Assembly (NCBI RefSeq): GCF_003072645.1
Contig: NZ_CP028897.1
Span: forward strand, 1,439,658 to 1,503,657
Source: Dongshaea marina
GTDB lineage: Bacteria > Pseudomonadota > Gammaproteobacteria > Enterobacterales > Aeromonadaceae
Reading direction: 5' to 3'
Length of the DNA stretch: 64,000 bases
In this document: in pieces, positions 18,587 through 27,484 of the stretch
How the letters are laid out: every line of letters begins with the position of its first letter
Numbering within the stretch: the first letter of the stretch is position 1
Notes under the pieces: generated by a model
What the model was told of the DNA's origin: nothing
What the model saw: the letters and a program-made list of their open reading frames with translations, nothing else
Databases searched by the model: none
Program-made: the position numbers and the translations under genes

Positions 18587-19879
18587 ATGCAAGCATTAGC
18601 CCGTCAGTTTATCGACTTTGTTCATCGTTCCAGCTCGGTGTTTCATGTGGTGGAAAATAGTGCAGAGCTCCTCACCCAGCAGGGTTTTGAAGAGCTCTAT
18701 TATGACAAGCCCTGGTCACTTAAGGCCGATGGTAAATACTTTGTCAAAAAAAACCATTCATCCCTGGTCGCCTTCGCGATGGGAGAGGGTGAACTTACCA
18801 CCCAGGGGTTTAGGATCACCGGTAATCACACCGACACTCCGGGGTTTCGGATTAAGCCAAACCCTGAAGTGAGCGCCGAAGATGCTTACCTGCGGCTCAA
18901 TACCGAGGTGTATGGCGGACCGATCCTCAATACCTGGATGGATCGGCCTTTGAGTGCTGCCGGGAGAGTGATGCTTAAGTCCGAAAACCCACTACGGCCC
19001 GAGACTCGGCTGGTGGATCTGCAGGACCCCATCTTGATTATCCCTAACCTGGCGATTCATCAGAATAAGGATGTGAACAGTGGTTTTGAGCTCAACAAGC
19101 AAAACGATACCCTGCCGGTGCTGACCCTGCTCAATGATGAGCTGGAAAAAGAGGGACTACTACTTGGATTGATTGCCAAGGCCTGTGATGTGCCCCAGGA
19201 ATCGATCCTCGATTTTGATCTGTTTTTGTATGAGCATGCCAAAGGCGAGCTGGTGGGTTTGAACCAGGAGATGCTCTCCTGTCCGAAAATCGATAACCAT
19301 GTTTCACTGTTCTGCGGACTACGGGGATTGTTAGAGTCTCAGGGGGGGCAGGGGATCAGGGTTTTAGCCTGCTTTGATAATGAGGAGATTGGCAGCAGCA
19401 CCAAGCAGGGAGCAGACTCGAATATGCTGCTCAATACATTAAGGCGCATCGCCTTTAACCTGGGACTCGATGAGGAGGGCTTTTACCAGGCCCTGTATAA
19501 CTCCTTTATGATCTCCGTTGATGGTGCTCATGCGGTGCATCCAGCCCAGGGGGCTAAAACCGATCCTGTGATTAAGCCCAGAATGAACCAGGGGCCGGCG
19601 ATTAAGCTCAACGCCAACCAATCCTATACCTCAGATGCCTATTCGGTAGCTGTGGTCAAACAGATCCTGGAACGTCACCAGCTACCCTATCAATTCTTTG
19701 TGAACCGCTCCGATGCCCGCAGTGGCTCCACCATTGGACCCATATCTTCGACACACCTGGATATTAATGCCGTGGATCTTGGATTGCCGATGTTGGCGAT
19801 GCACTCGGTGCGCGAGTTATGTGGCACCGACGATATCTTCTATCTCAAGGAGCTCCTCAGGCACTACTACTGCCTGTAA
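18587..19879 (+). CDS. apeB: M18 family aminopeptidase
   Basis: 430 residues. Metal and active-site motifs of M18 peptidases are visible: NHTDTPGFRIKP, ACFDNEEIGSSTKQGADS and GSTIGPISSTHLDINAVDLG. It removes N-terminal residues, often acidic ones, from peptides in the cytosol and fits downstream of peptide import. ATG at 18587 is chosen; the TTG two codons earlier lacks better spacing. The symbol apeB is used for the gammaproteobacterial family and is assigned by similarity. Confidence 0.88.
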   Translation: MQALARQFIDFVHRSSSVFHVVENSAELLTQQGFEELYYDKPWSLKADGKYFVKKNHSSLVAFAMGEGELTTQGFRITGNHTDTPGFRIKPNPEVSAEDAYLRLNTEVYGGPILNTWMDRPLSAAGRVMLKSENPLRPETRLVDLQDPILIIPNLAIHQNKDVNSGFELNKQNDTLPVLTLLNDELEKEGLLLGLIAKACDVPQESILDFDLFLYEHAKGELVGLNQEMLSCPKIDNHVSLFCGLRGLLESQGGQGIRVLACFDNEEIGSSTKQGADSNMLLNTLRRIAFNLGLDEEGFYQALYNSFMISVDGAHAVHPAQGAKTDPVIKPRMNQGPAIKLNANQSYTSDAYSVAVVKQILERHQLPYQFFVNRSDARSGSTIGPISSTHLDINAVDLGLPMLAMHSVRELCGTDDIFYLKELLRHYYCL

Positions 19880-19893
19880 TTCTCGGCAGAGCG

Positions 19894-19921
19894 AAAAGAG
19901 GAGGCAAGCCTCCTCTTTTTG
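19894..19921. terminator. Bidirectional terminator between the aminopeptidase and DsbA-like genes
   Basis: AAAAGAGGAGGC at 19894-19905 pairs with GCCTCCTCTTTT at 19908-19919, flanked by A- and T-runs. It sits between two convergent genes 57 bp apart. Confidence 0.88.
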
Positions 19922-19936
19922 TTAACCAGGAGTGAG

Positions 19937-20695
19937 CTATGACTTGGAAGATGCTTCCTTGAGGGCTTTGATTAATATTTTCTCTGATTGAATGCCACGA
20001 TAGATGGTGTTGCCTATCACAAAGGTTGGTGTGCCACGGATCCCCAGTTGTCCCGCCAGGCGAATGTTTTCACTGAGCTGCTTTTTCACTGCATCACTGT
20101 CCATGGCTTCCTGAATCTTGCCCCAATCGAGCCCCAGCTCTTTGGCTGATTTTGGCAGGGTTTTTTCGGAAACATTGCCTATCTGGCTCAGCAGTAGATT
20201 ACGAAATTCCATGTATTTTCCAGGATAGAGCTGATGAACGGCCAGGGCTGCACGGGCTGCCTGCATCGAAGACTGACTGAGGATCGGGTACTCTTTGTAG
20301 ACGTAACGGATATTTGGCTTTGATTTGAGAAGTGACTGGGTATCACGGTTCATCCGCTTACAGTAGCCACAGTTGTAATCAAAAAATTCAACGATGACCT
20401 GTTTGCTCTTGGGATTACCCGCGACAGGATCGCCGGGATTAAAAAATAATTTTGCAGCGTGGCGCTTAATCAGATCCTGCTGTTGCAGTTTTTGTTGTTG
20501 GAGCTGTTTCTTTTGCAGTGCCTGAGCGGCTTCAACCAGGATCTCCGGGTTTTGCAGCAGGTAGTCGTGAATAATTTTCTCCACGGCTTGTTTATCCAGA
20601 GGTGTGGCGTTAGCAGCAGGCAAAGAGTTCGCTGCACTGGCACTAGAGGAGATGAGTAGCAAGAGGCTTATCACCAGAGAGTAGAAACGAAACAT
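19937..20695 (-). CDS. DsbA-family thioredoxin-fold protein, ScsC/Com1-like
   Basis: 252 residues. Signal peptide LLLLISSSASA, an N-terminal glutamine-rich helix (residues ~40-85, KIIHDYLLQNPEILVEAAQA), then a thioredoxin fold with active site CGYC in FFDYNCGYCKR, an inserted helical domain and cis-proline loop GTPTFVIG. The N-terminal helix is typical of ScsC/Com1-type disulfide oxidoreductases or isomerases that oligomerise through it. It acts in the periplasm. Single gene with no scs neighbours. Confidence 0.85.
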   Translation of the reverse strand: MFRFYSLVISLLLLISSSASAANSLPAANATPLDKQAVEKIIHDYLLQNPEILVEAAQALQKKQLQQQKLQQQDLIKRHAAKLFFNPGDPVAGNPKSKQVIVEFFDYNCGYCKRMNRDTQSLLKSKPNIRYVYKEYPILSQSSMQAARAALAVHQLYPGKYMEFRNLLLSQIGNVSEKTLPKSAKELGLDWGKIQEAMDSDAVKKQLSENIRLAGQLGIRGTPTFVIGNTIYRGIQSEKILIKALKEASSKS

Positions 20696-20902
20696 AGCAT
20701 CCCTTCTTTGAATCGAGTTTCATGTGTTGAGCATGGGCAAAATTTTGGCATTTGTAAAAGAAAATACGCTGGGAGCTGGTTTGTCAAAGTAGGCTCGACG
20801 ATTCGTTCATAAAACTGCTTAAATAACCGGCAAACAGAGGGTTGAAGCCAAAAAAGGGTTTACAAGGCCTGAGCTTCCCGATAGGATTCAATCCGAAATC
20901 GC

Positions 20903-20993
20903 GGAGAGATGGCTGAGTGGTTGAAAGCACCGGTCTTGAAAACCGGCAAGGGTTAATAGCCCTTCTAGGGTTCAAATCCCTATCTCTCCGCCA
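20903..20993 (+). tRNA. tRNA-Ser, anticodon TGA, CCA encoded
   Basis: Acceptor arm GGAGAGA (20903-20909) pairs with TCTCTCC (20983-20989), discriminator G, CCA at 20991-20993. Anticodon stem CCGGT with loop CTTGAAA gives UGA. A long variable arm (GCAAGGGTTAATAGCCCTTC) marks serine, and the T arm is AGGGTTCAAATCCCT. About 91 nt, usual for tRNA-Ser. Confidence 0.97.
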
Positions 20994-21000
20994 CTTTAGA

Positions 21001-21028
21001 AAAGCCGACCCTTGGGTCGGCTTTTTGC
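21001..21028 (+). terminator. Terminator after tRNA-Ser
   Basis: AAAGCCGACCC at 21001-21011 and its complement at 21014-21024, followed by a T-run, immediately behind the tRNA 3' end. Confidence 0.9.
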
Positions 21029-21166
21029 TATCTGGTGCATTTTCATCCCATCTTTTCTGGCTGCGAGTGTGTTGCCACTCAAGGATTATTTGGTCGCCGC
21101 TTACTGTCTCCCACGGATTATGGTAGCTTCTAGTCGGGGGATGTCTCCTCTTTTCAGGGATGATCT

Positions 21167-21639
21167 ATGAAATCACAATTGACCACCAAGGACTGGGCGG
21201 CTCTGCTATTGGGCCTCATTTGCCTTATTGCCTCATGTTATATGCTAATTAACGCCTATCGCCCTTTGTTGTGGAGCCAAACAACCGCAACCATAGAATC
21301 TGTCGATCTGATCCCGGCGATCCAGGCAGGGGATGAAACACGCCTGACGATCCACTATCGTTTTGAGGCCGATGGTCGGGAGATCATAGGGCAGAGAGTG
21401 AACCCCTGTATGGAAATCGCCTGAGTGCCGAACGATTGCAGCGCCTGCACAACACGCTCAAAGTGGGTGATAAGATTCAGGTCTGGTATCAGGAGTCAGC
21501 TCCCGGCCAGGCAGTGCTTGAGATGGGGCTTGATCCCCGACACTGGGCCATGGTTGTTTTATTGCTGCTGGTTGCTCTGGCGATGTTTTCGACGGCTCTC
21601 GTCAAACAAAACCGCAGGGCGCGGGTGATACCAGGATAG
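21167..21639 (+). pseudogene. DUF3592-like small membrane protein, frame broken mid-gene by one missing base
   Basis: The N-terminal part has a membrane helix (WAALLLGLICLIASCYMLI), then a beta-rich periplasmic or cytosolic part, YRFEADGREIIGQRVNP. The frame slips at the C-run 21403-21406 and would stop at 21424. The next frame continues without gap (LYGNRLSAERLQRLHNTLKV, then VWYQE and a second helix WAMVVLLLLVALAMF) to 21639. Adding one C gives about 157 residues with two helices, the DUF3592 architecture. Function unknown. Confidence 0.75.
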
Positions 21640-21647
21640 GATTAATT

Positions 21648-22520
21648 GTGCTGCGCACGGCTGATTTGCAGCTGCGCTGCAAGGGCCGGTGCTGACCGGC
21701 GGCAGGCAAAGGGGCAAACGCCTTTCCCCTTTGCAATTCCCTTGCGCCCCAGAACTCTGTGAATCCTCGACTTTCCTAAGGATTAAGGTACGGCTTAGAC
21801 GCAATTCCAGCCGCACTTGATAGCATTGCATGCAGCTAATGTTGTGGCTTTGCCACAGATGTGTCGGGGCGCCGACAGAGCCTGACTTTTGTATCGGCAA
21901 AAGTCAGCAAAACCTCCCTTCGCGTGATGGGTTCCTCCATTAAGCTGCGGCGCTCGACATCCCTGTCTCGAAAATCATAAGCCACAAGTCTATAGCTCAA
22001 CACTATGCTCGCTCACGGGGAATTGGGCCCCGTCTATTTGCGCCGAGGGTTTCAAGTAGGAGCAAAGGGTGAGTGCCAAGGATGCCACGAAAAGGCAACC
22101 AGTACAGGGAGGTTCTGTTTGCCTGTACCTCTGCGAATTTGAAACTTGAGGATGAAGCAAATACCGGGGTGTCCTTGGGAGTGAAGAGGGTATTGGACAA
22201 GCAATACCCTCTTCCCGCAGCCGCTCGGCAGCGGCAAATGTGCCGCAGGCACAAAAAAGCTGACTGCAGGTCAAACTATCCCGATTCTCTTTGTACCATA
22301 GCGAATTTATGGTCGCGCTGCGCGCGGCTAATTTGCCGCTTCGCTGCATGGCCCGAATCACCGGGCAGGTGAGTTACTTTTCTATCAAGAAAAGTAACCA
22401 AAAGTTCGCTCCACACTGCGAGTCCCTCCGCAGAGCTGCGCACCTCGACATCCCTGTCTCGAAAGCAAAAACAGCAAGATAATCACTCATCTCGGTGCTC
22501 GCTCACGGGAGGACTTCCCC
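21648..22520. repeat. Noncoding region built of two diverged copies of a dispersed intergenic repeat
   Basis: Two copies run in the same direction, about 21648-22010 and 22305-22515. Shared blocks include GCTGCGC(A/G)CGGCT near the start, a palindromic TTTTGTATCGGCAAAA-type hairpin (21889-21906; TTTTCTATCAAGAAAAG in copy 2), CTCGACATCCCTGTCTCGAAA (20 bases or less shared) and GCTCGCTCACGGG. Related blocks occur near 49.6 and 56.7 kb. Short ORFs here are not conserved in frame between copies, so I call it noncoding. Probably a REP- or MITE-like intergenic element. Confidence 0.65.
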
Positions 22521-22587
22521 TTTGATTCGTCCTTGAAAATCATAATGCGAGTGAAGCCGAATGGGAGGACGCCATGAGTGCATAGCC

Positions 22588-22690
22588 AAGCTTAGGGTGA
22601 AGTCTCTCCCTGAGAGACAGAACGAGAGATAGGGATATCGAACTGGGGAGGCATATCATGGATGGTATGCGGCGTGTCTATACTGAGCTT
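22588..22690 (+). ncRNA. Candidate structured RNA element, copy A
   Basis: Three stems can be drawn: an outer stem AAGCTTAG/CTGAGCTT (22588-22595 with 22683-22690, one G-T pair), hairpin GTCTCT/AGAGAC (22602-22607 with 22613-22618) and hairpin GCATATC/GGTATGC (22651-22657 with 22664-22670, loop ATGGAT). The joining segments GGGTGAA and GAACGAGAG..A.GGAT..CGAACTGGG are nearly identical to copy B at 49895-50019, whereas the stems differ in sequence but remain paired. Strand is inferred from the shared orientation. The family is unknown to me; a mobile HEARO/omega-RNA-like element is one untested possibility. Confidence 0.5.
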
Positions 22691-22788
22691 CAAGGAGTAA
22701 GTGATTTTCAGGATTTCCACGAATCGAGGGGCACCCTCGGGGTTGTTAGGGGAACACTCTGGTGTGGAAGGGGCCGAGGCCCCTGAGT

Positions 22789-25197
22789 TTACTTCTTATA
22801 GCGCAGCAGTCGCAGCGCATTGAGGGTGACCAGGGCCATGGTTCCGGTATCGGCTAATACCGCAACCCACAGTCCGGTGAGTCCTACCAGGCTGGTAATC
22901 AGGACGATCCCCTTGAGCCCCAGTGCCAGGGTGATGTTCTGGCGAATGTTGTGGCGGGTCGCTCGGGACAGGCCAATCATGTTAGCAAGCTCGATGATCC
23001 GGTTGTGGGTCAGGGCGGCATCTGCGGTTTCCAGCGCAACATCCGAGCCTCCGCCCATGGCGATCCCTATGCTGGCCTGTTTGAGGGCCGGGGCATCATT
23101 GATCCCATCGCCAACCATGGCGACATGCCCCTTACGAGCAGCCTCGGCGACCGCCTCTACTTTATCTTCGGGGAGCAGGCTCGCCTGGTAATCTATTCCA
23201 AGTTTGCCAGCGATCACCGCCGCCGTTCCCGGGTTATCGCCGGTGAGCATCAGGCTGTTGATCCCGAGTTTTCTGAGTTCAGCTACCGCCTGGGTGGCAT
23301 CGTCACGAAGCTCATCACGCAGGGCAATGATCCCCTGGGGCTCGGCATCGACCCAGATCACCACCAGAGTCTTTCCTTCGCTAATTAGCTGCTCCTGCTG
23401 TTTTTGGGCTAGCTGACTTAGTGCTGTTGCCTGCTCGGGTGATTTTCCGGGGGCCAGAAGCTGTACCTCCAGCCCATTGATTTCGCCACGAACGCCCCGG
23501 CCGGCCAGGGCGGTACGGTTGCTTGCTTCACGCAGTGCCACTCCCTGTTCGGTTGCATACTGACAGATGGCGGTTGCCAGGGGATGGTGGGAGCCCAGCT
23601 CTACCGCATAGGCGATCGCCAGAAGTTCGGACTCACTCAGGGTGCCCGTTGCAATCAGGTCGGTGACCTGAGGTTTCCCCTGGGTCAGGGTGCCTGTCTT
23701 ATCAAAGGCCACGGTTTCGACCTGCCCCAGTTGCTCCAGGGCGGCGCCTCCCTTGATCAGGGCTCCGCGCCTTGAGGCGGCGGCAAGGGCTGAGGTGACG
23801 GCTGCCGGAGTGGAGATCACCAGAGCGCAGGGGCAACCGATCAGTAGCAGGGCTAAACCGCGATAGATCCAGACATCCCAGCTCTGGGCAAACGCCATGG
23901 GCGGGATCAGGATCACGGCCACGGCAGCCAGGATCATCATCGGGGTGTACCAGCGGCTGAAACGGTCAATAAAGCGCTCTATCGGAGCCTTTCGCTCTTC
24001 GGCCTCTTCAATCAGGTGCAGAATACGGTCGATGGCATTTTGTCCCTGCTTGGAGACAACCCGTAACTGGGCGGTTTGATCCACTACCAGGCAACCGGCC
24101 ATCACTTTTTCACCCTCCAGGCGTTCGATCGGGATAGACTCCCCGGTCAGGGCGCTCTCATCAAAGCTTGCCTGATCCGAAACCAGCTCAACATCGGCAG
24201 GAAGGCGGCCACCGGCACTGACTTCAATCAGGTCGCCAGGCTTAAGCGCACTGACGGCGACGACCTGACGTTGCCCATTGCGCAGCAAGGTAGTGGTATC
24301 CGGCACCAGCGCCATCAGTGATTTAACTCCCTGACGGGCTCGGTTGGCGGCGTAAGCTTCGAGCTGTTCGCCGATAATAAACAGCAGCATCACCATACCG
24401 GCCTCACCGGTTTCACCGAGAAATAGTGCCCCTATGGTGGCGATACTCATCAGGGTTTCAATGGCAAAAGGGGTCCCGGTGCGTGCCAGCTTCAGGGCTT
24501 TTTGTCCGACAGGGAGCAGGCCTCGCATTGCGGCCAGGCCAAACAGAATTTTAGCTGCAAGGGGGTTATAGAAGTGGGTTGCGAATCCGGCCAGCATCAG
24601 GATGCTCAGGGTGATCACCAGGTGATAACGAACGAAGAAGCCCTGGCTCTCAGCCTCATCTTCATCATTGATGAGATTAAAACCCGCCTTTTTGACCGCC
24701 TTGGTGACGATGCCGGCACTGCTCCCCCGATGCAGATCAACCACCAGTTTCTCTGTGGTAAACAGCACCCTGGCTTGCTCCACTCCGGCTAAATTCTTGA
24801 CGGCATTTTCTATCTTACGGGCGCAGCTAGGGCAGTCCATCCCCTGGATTTGCCAGCTAACACGGGTGGTTTGATCCGCTGTCCCAGCGAGTGGCGATGG
24901 CTCATCACAGCTGTTGCCATTGCTGTCTTGAGCTAAGTTGGATTGGCTGGTTTTGGAAGAGGGGGATTTTGAGGTGGAACATGCGCTCTTTGAGGCGCTA
25001 CAGCAACTTTGACGGGGCGATGCCTCTTCATCCTCTGTGCTATCAGCAGAGGTGTGAGTGGCATGTTCGGCACTCGCTGAGGCTCTGGCACTGACGGCTG
25101 CTACAGACTGGCTGGCACAGCAGCTGGCACCGTGAGGCGTATCCTTGGCAGAGCGATCGAGTTGGGTTGAGTGGGTATGATTACAACGTAAGCACAT
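22789..25197 (-). CDS. zntA: Heavy-metal P1B-type ATPase, ZntA-like (Zn/Cd/Pb export)
   Basis: 802 residues. A Cys/His/Ser-rich N-terminal extension of ~110 residues (SCCASQ, QSCCSASKSACS) precedes a heavy-metal-associated domain with GMDCPSC. Then come the transmembrane region with the metal-site CPC in LLIGCPCALVIST, actuator loop TGES, phosphorylation site DKTGTLTQG, the HP motif in SHHPLATAI and GDGINDAPAL. C-terminal helices end LNALRLLRYKK. These motifs and the CPC-type site match the Zn/Cd/Pb subgroup. RBS AGGAG lies 9 bases before the ATG. A MerR-type promoter lies upstream. Confidence 0.92.
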   Translation of the reverse strand: MCLRCNHTHSTQLDRSAKDTPHGASCCASQSVAAVSARASASAEHATHTSADSTEDEEASPRQSCCSASKSACSTSKSPSSKTSQSNLAQDSNGNSCDEPSPLAGTADQTTRVSWQIQGMDCPSCARKIENAVKNLAGVEQARVLFTTEKLVVDLHRGSSAGIVTKAVKKAGFNLINDEDEAESQGFFVRYHLVITLSILMLAGFATHFYNPLAAKILFGLAAMRGLLPVGQKALKLARTGTPFAIETLMSIATIGALFLGETGEAGMVMLLFIIGEQLEAYAANRARQGVKSLMALVPDTTTLLRNGQRQVVAVSALKPGDLIEVSAGGRLPADVELVSDQASFDESALTGESIPIERLEGEKVMAGCLVVDQTAQLRVVSKQGQNAIDRILHLIEEAEERKAPIERFIDRFSRWYTPMMILAAVAVILIPPMAFAQSWDVWIYRGLALLLIGCPCALVISTPAAVTSALAAASRRGALIKGGAALEQLGQVETVAFDKTGTLTQGKPQVTDLIATGTLSESELLAIAYAVELGSHHPLATAICQYATEQGVALREASNRTALAGRGVRGEINGLEVQLLAPGKSPEQATALSQLAQKQQEQLISEGKTLVVIWVDAEPQGIIALRDELRDDATQAVAELRKLGINSLMLTGDNPGTAAVIAGKLGIDYQASLLPEDKVEAVAEAARKGHVAMVGDGINDAPALKQASIGIAMGGGSDVALETADAALTHNRIIELANMIGLSRATRHNIRQNITLALGLKGIVLITSLVGLTGLWVAVLADTGTMALVTLNALRLLRYKK

Positions 25198-25224
25198 AAC
25201 AGGACTCCTGGCTTTTTTTATGAG

Positions 25225-25254
25225 TTTAAACCTTGGACCTTAGTCAAAGGTCAA
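25225..25254 (-). promoter_or_regulatory. MerR-family-type promoter and operator for the metal ATPase
   Basis: On the minus strand TTGACC (25249-25254) and TTTAAA (25225-25230) are separated by 18 bases that form an imperfect dyad (TTGACCTT...AAGGTCCAAG). A dyad inside an overlong spacer is the hallmark of promoters activated by MerR-family metal sensors such as ZntR or CueR. No regulator gene is adjacent, so it must be encoded elsewhere. Confidence 0.7.
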
Positions 25255-25387
25255 GACAGAAAAGAGGTTATGGTTATTGGTTATCAGCAGTGATTGCTAA
25301 CACCATTTAGTTATTTGAATAGCGAAATCGGCATTTATTGGGTATTTGATCTCTATGGCCTGTTGTTATCTTGTCAGGGGTTCGGCC

Positions 25388-27355
25388 GTGGTCACAATCA
25401 ATTCGATGGTCTCTAATGCAACGAGTTTTCTGCAGCTACAACGCGCTCAACAGGTGCTGTTTAACAGTGCCGAGAAGCTCACTTCTGGCAAGCGGATCAA
25501 TAGTGCAGCCGATGATCCGGCGGGACTTGCGATCGTCAACCGGATGAATTCACAGATCCGTGGCGATAATCAGGCTATTCGTAATGCCAACGATGGGATC
25601 TCCATGACTCAGGTTGCCGATGGAGCCCTTGCCAGTGCAGACTCGATTTTGCAGAGAATGCGCGAGCTGGCGGTTCAGGCGGGTAACAGTACTCTGTCCG
25701 AGAGTAATCGTCGGGCGATTCAATCCGAGTTGGGTATGCTCTCTGATGAGCTGGCTTCGATCGGCAGTCAGACCCAGTTTAACGGGATCAATGTGTTCAA
25801 AAACCAGGGAAGCCTCAACTTTCAGGTGGGATTTAACTCCAGCGTGCAGCTCAACATGGGGGGATTGACCGGGAATACCCTGGAGCAGGGGATCTCAGCC
25901 GCCCGGGGCGATCTCAACGGTGGACGGGTGGAAGCTGCAACCTCCGGGATAGCGGCGGGCAGCGTCACCATCAATGGGGTGGATTTGGGAGCATTAACGG
26001 CATCTAGTGGCGGTGATGCGGATCTCAAGGCCGATCTCATCAACCAGCAAACGGGGCTGACTGGAGTGACGGCCAGTGCAAGCAACCTGATCGAGGGGCA
26101 GGCGGTCGCTGCCGATACCTCTGTCGGTCAGGGAATTCAGGTGACGATAGGGGGCACCACCACCACTCTCAATGGGGCCGCCTCGGTGGATGATTTTGTC
26201 GCACAATTTAACCAAGAGGTCGCCGGGGCCCAGGCGAGTATCACGGCCAGTGGTGCGATCCAGATCTTCAATGATACCGGCAAGGATATCACCCTGACCG
26301 ATAATGCCCTGGGCGATCTGGGTCAGCTGGGGTTAGAGGCCGGTACTTTTGGTGGCAGCATCGCTCTGAGTAGTGCTACGGGCGATCCGATTCAAGTCGG
26401 GCTATCTGCATCCGGAAGCTTTGAGGACCTCAGGGCGTTTGGCTTTAACCAGCAAACCGGGGCTTCGCAATTAACCGGTGGCGAGGTCAGTGGACAGGCG
26501 ATTACCAGTGCAGATGGGATTGAGATCAATGGTGTGGCCCTGGGGGCTTTGGGTACCTTAGGGAGTGAGCTTGGCGCCGATGAGCTGGCTCAGGCCATCA
26601 ACTCTATCAGTGACCAGAGCGGGGTAACGGCGAGCGCTTCAAACCAGCTGGATCTCAGTGTCGATCTGAGTGGATTGCAAAATAACAGTGCCTTGGAGCT
26701 CAATGGTGTGTTTGTGTTTTCCGGGTTTAGTGTTACCAGCCTGGGGGATGCCATAAATACCATCAATGCCGCCGGGATCTCAGGGATCACCGCCAGTGCC
26801 ACCACCGAGGGTGAGCTGCGGCTTTCCAGTAGCAGTGGGGCAAGTATCAATATTGAGAATGGTGATACGGCTTTCAGCCAGGAGGGGAGTGCGATTAGCA
26901 GTAGCCTTACCCAGCGTGGCCAGTTGACTCTGGAGGGAGAGGATGGCCGGGAAGTGAACATCAGCTCCTCGGCAGCCATAGGTCAGCAACAGGCCGCTCT
27001 GGATAAATTGGGACTCAGTGACGTGGGAGGTTTCAGTACGGATACGGGGAACAATGTAGCCAGTGTCGAGAATGCCGGATCCCTGATCGCCAACATTGAC
27101 CGTCTGAGTGCCGAACTCACACAGGCGCGCAGCGCCCTTGGCGCAACCCAGAACCGTTTCGTGTCCACGGTCAATGGCTTGTCTGACAGCATTATCCAGA
27201 ACTCGGCCGCCCGCTCACGCATTGAGGATGCCGATATGGCGCGTAGCATCTCCGAGTTTCTGCAGGCTCAGGTAGCTCAGCAGGCGGGGTTGATTATCCA
27301 GGCTCAGTCGCAAAAGGCTGAGCGGGGAGTGATCTTTTCCTTACTCAGAAGCTAG
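25388..27355 (+). CDS. Large flagellin-like protein with extended central region
   Basis: 655 residues, about twice the size of the lateral flagellins in this window. N-terminal flagellin domain (SAEKLTSGKRINSAADDPAG, NANDGISMTQVADGALASAD) and C-terminal domain (SALGATQNRFVSTVNGLSDS, then LLRS at the end) are complete. The centre (~150-560) holds repeated flagellin-hook IN motifs such as INGVDLGAL and INGVALGAL followed by GVTASAS. GTG at 25388 fits AGGGG upstream. It stands alone, 20 kb from the other flagellins. It could be a minor filament or sheath component, or belong to a polar system encoded elsewhere. Confidence 0.85.
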   Translation: MVTINSMVSNATSFLQLQRAQQVLFNSAEKLTSGKRINSAADDPAGLAIVNRMNSQIRGDNQAIRNANDGISMTQVADGALASADSILQRMRELAVQAGNSTLSESNRRAIQSELGMLSDELASIGSQTQFNGINVFKNQGSLNFQVGFNSSVQLNMGGLTGNTLEQGISAARGDLNGGRVEAATSGIAAGSVTINGVDLGALTASSGGDADLKADLINQQTGLTGVTASASNLIEGQAVAADTSVGQGIQVTIGGTTTTLNGAASVDDFVAQFNQEVAGAQASITASGAIQIFNDTGKDITLTDNALGDLGQLGLEAGTFGGSIALSSATGDPIQVGLSASGSFEDLRAFGFNQQTGASQLTGGEVSGQAITSADGIEINGVALGALGTLGSELGADELAQAINSISDQSGVTASASNQLDLSVDLSGLQNNSALELNGVFVFSGFSVTSLGDAINTINAAGISGITASATTEGELRLSSSSGASINIENGDTAFSQEGSAISSSLTQRGQLTLEGEDGREVNISSSAAIGQQQAALDKLGLSDVGGFSTDTGNNVASVENAGSLIANIDRLSAELTQARSALGATQNRFVSTVNGLSDSIIQNSAARSRIEDADMARSISEFLQAQVAQQAGLIIQAQSQKAERGVIFSLLRS

Positions 27356-27484
27356 TACTGATATTTTGTAAAAGAGTCGATTACCCCTGAGCTAATTATG
27401 CTAGCAGTAAGTCTGAGCCTCTTCAGTGAGGTTCTTTTTCTGCTCATCGGTTAGATTCTGTAAATTCAGTGCATAGGGTTACCA

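Noticed and set aside
22073-22482. Short overlapping ORFs in the repeat region
   Set aside because: Frames are not conserved between repeat copies and no RBS or domain is visible, so the region is treated as noncoding repeat.
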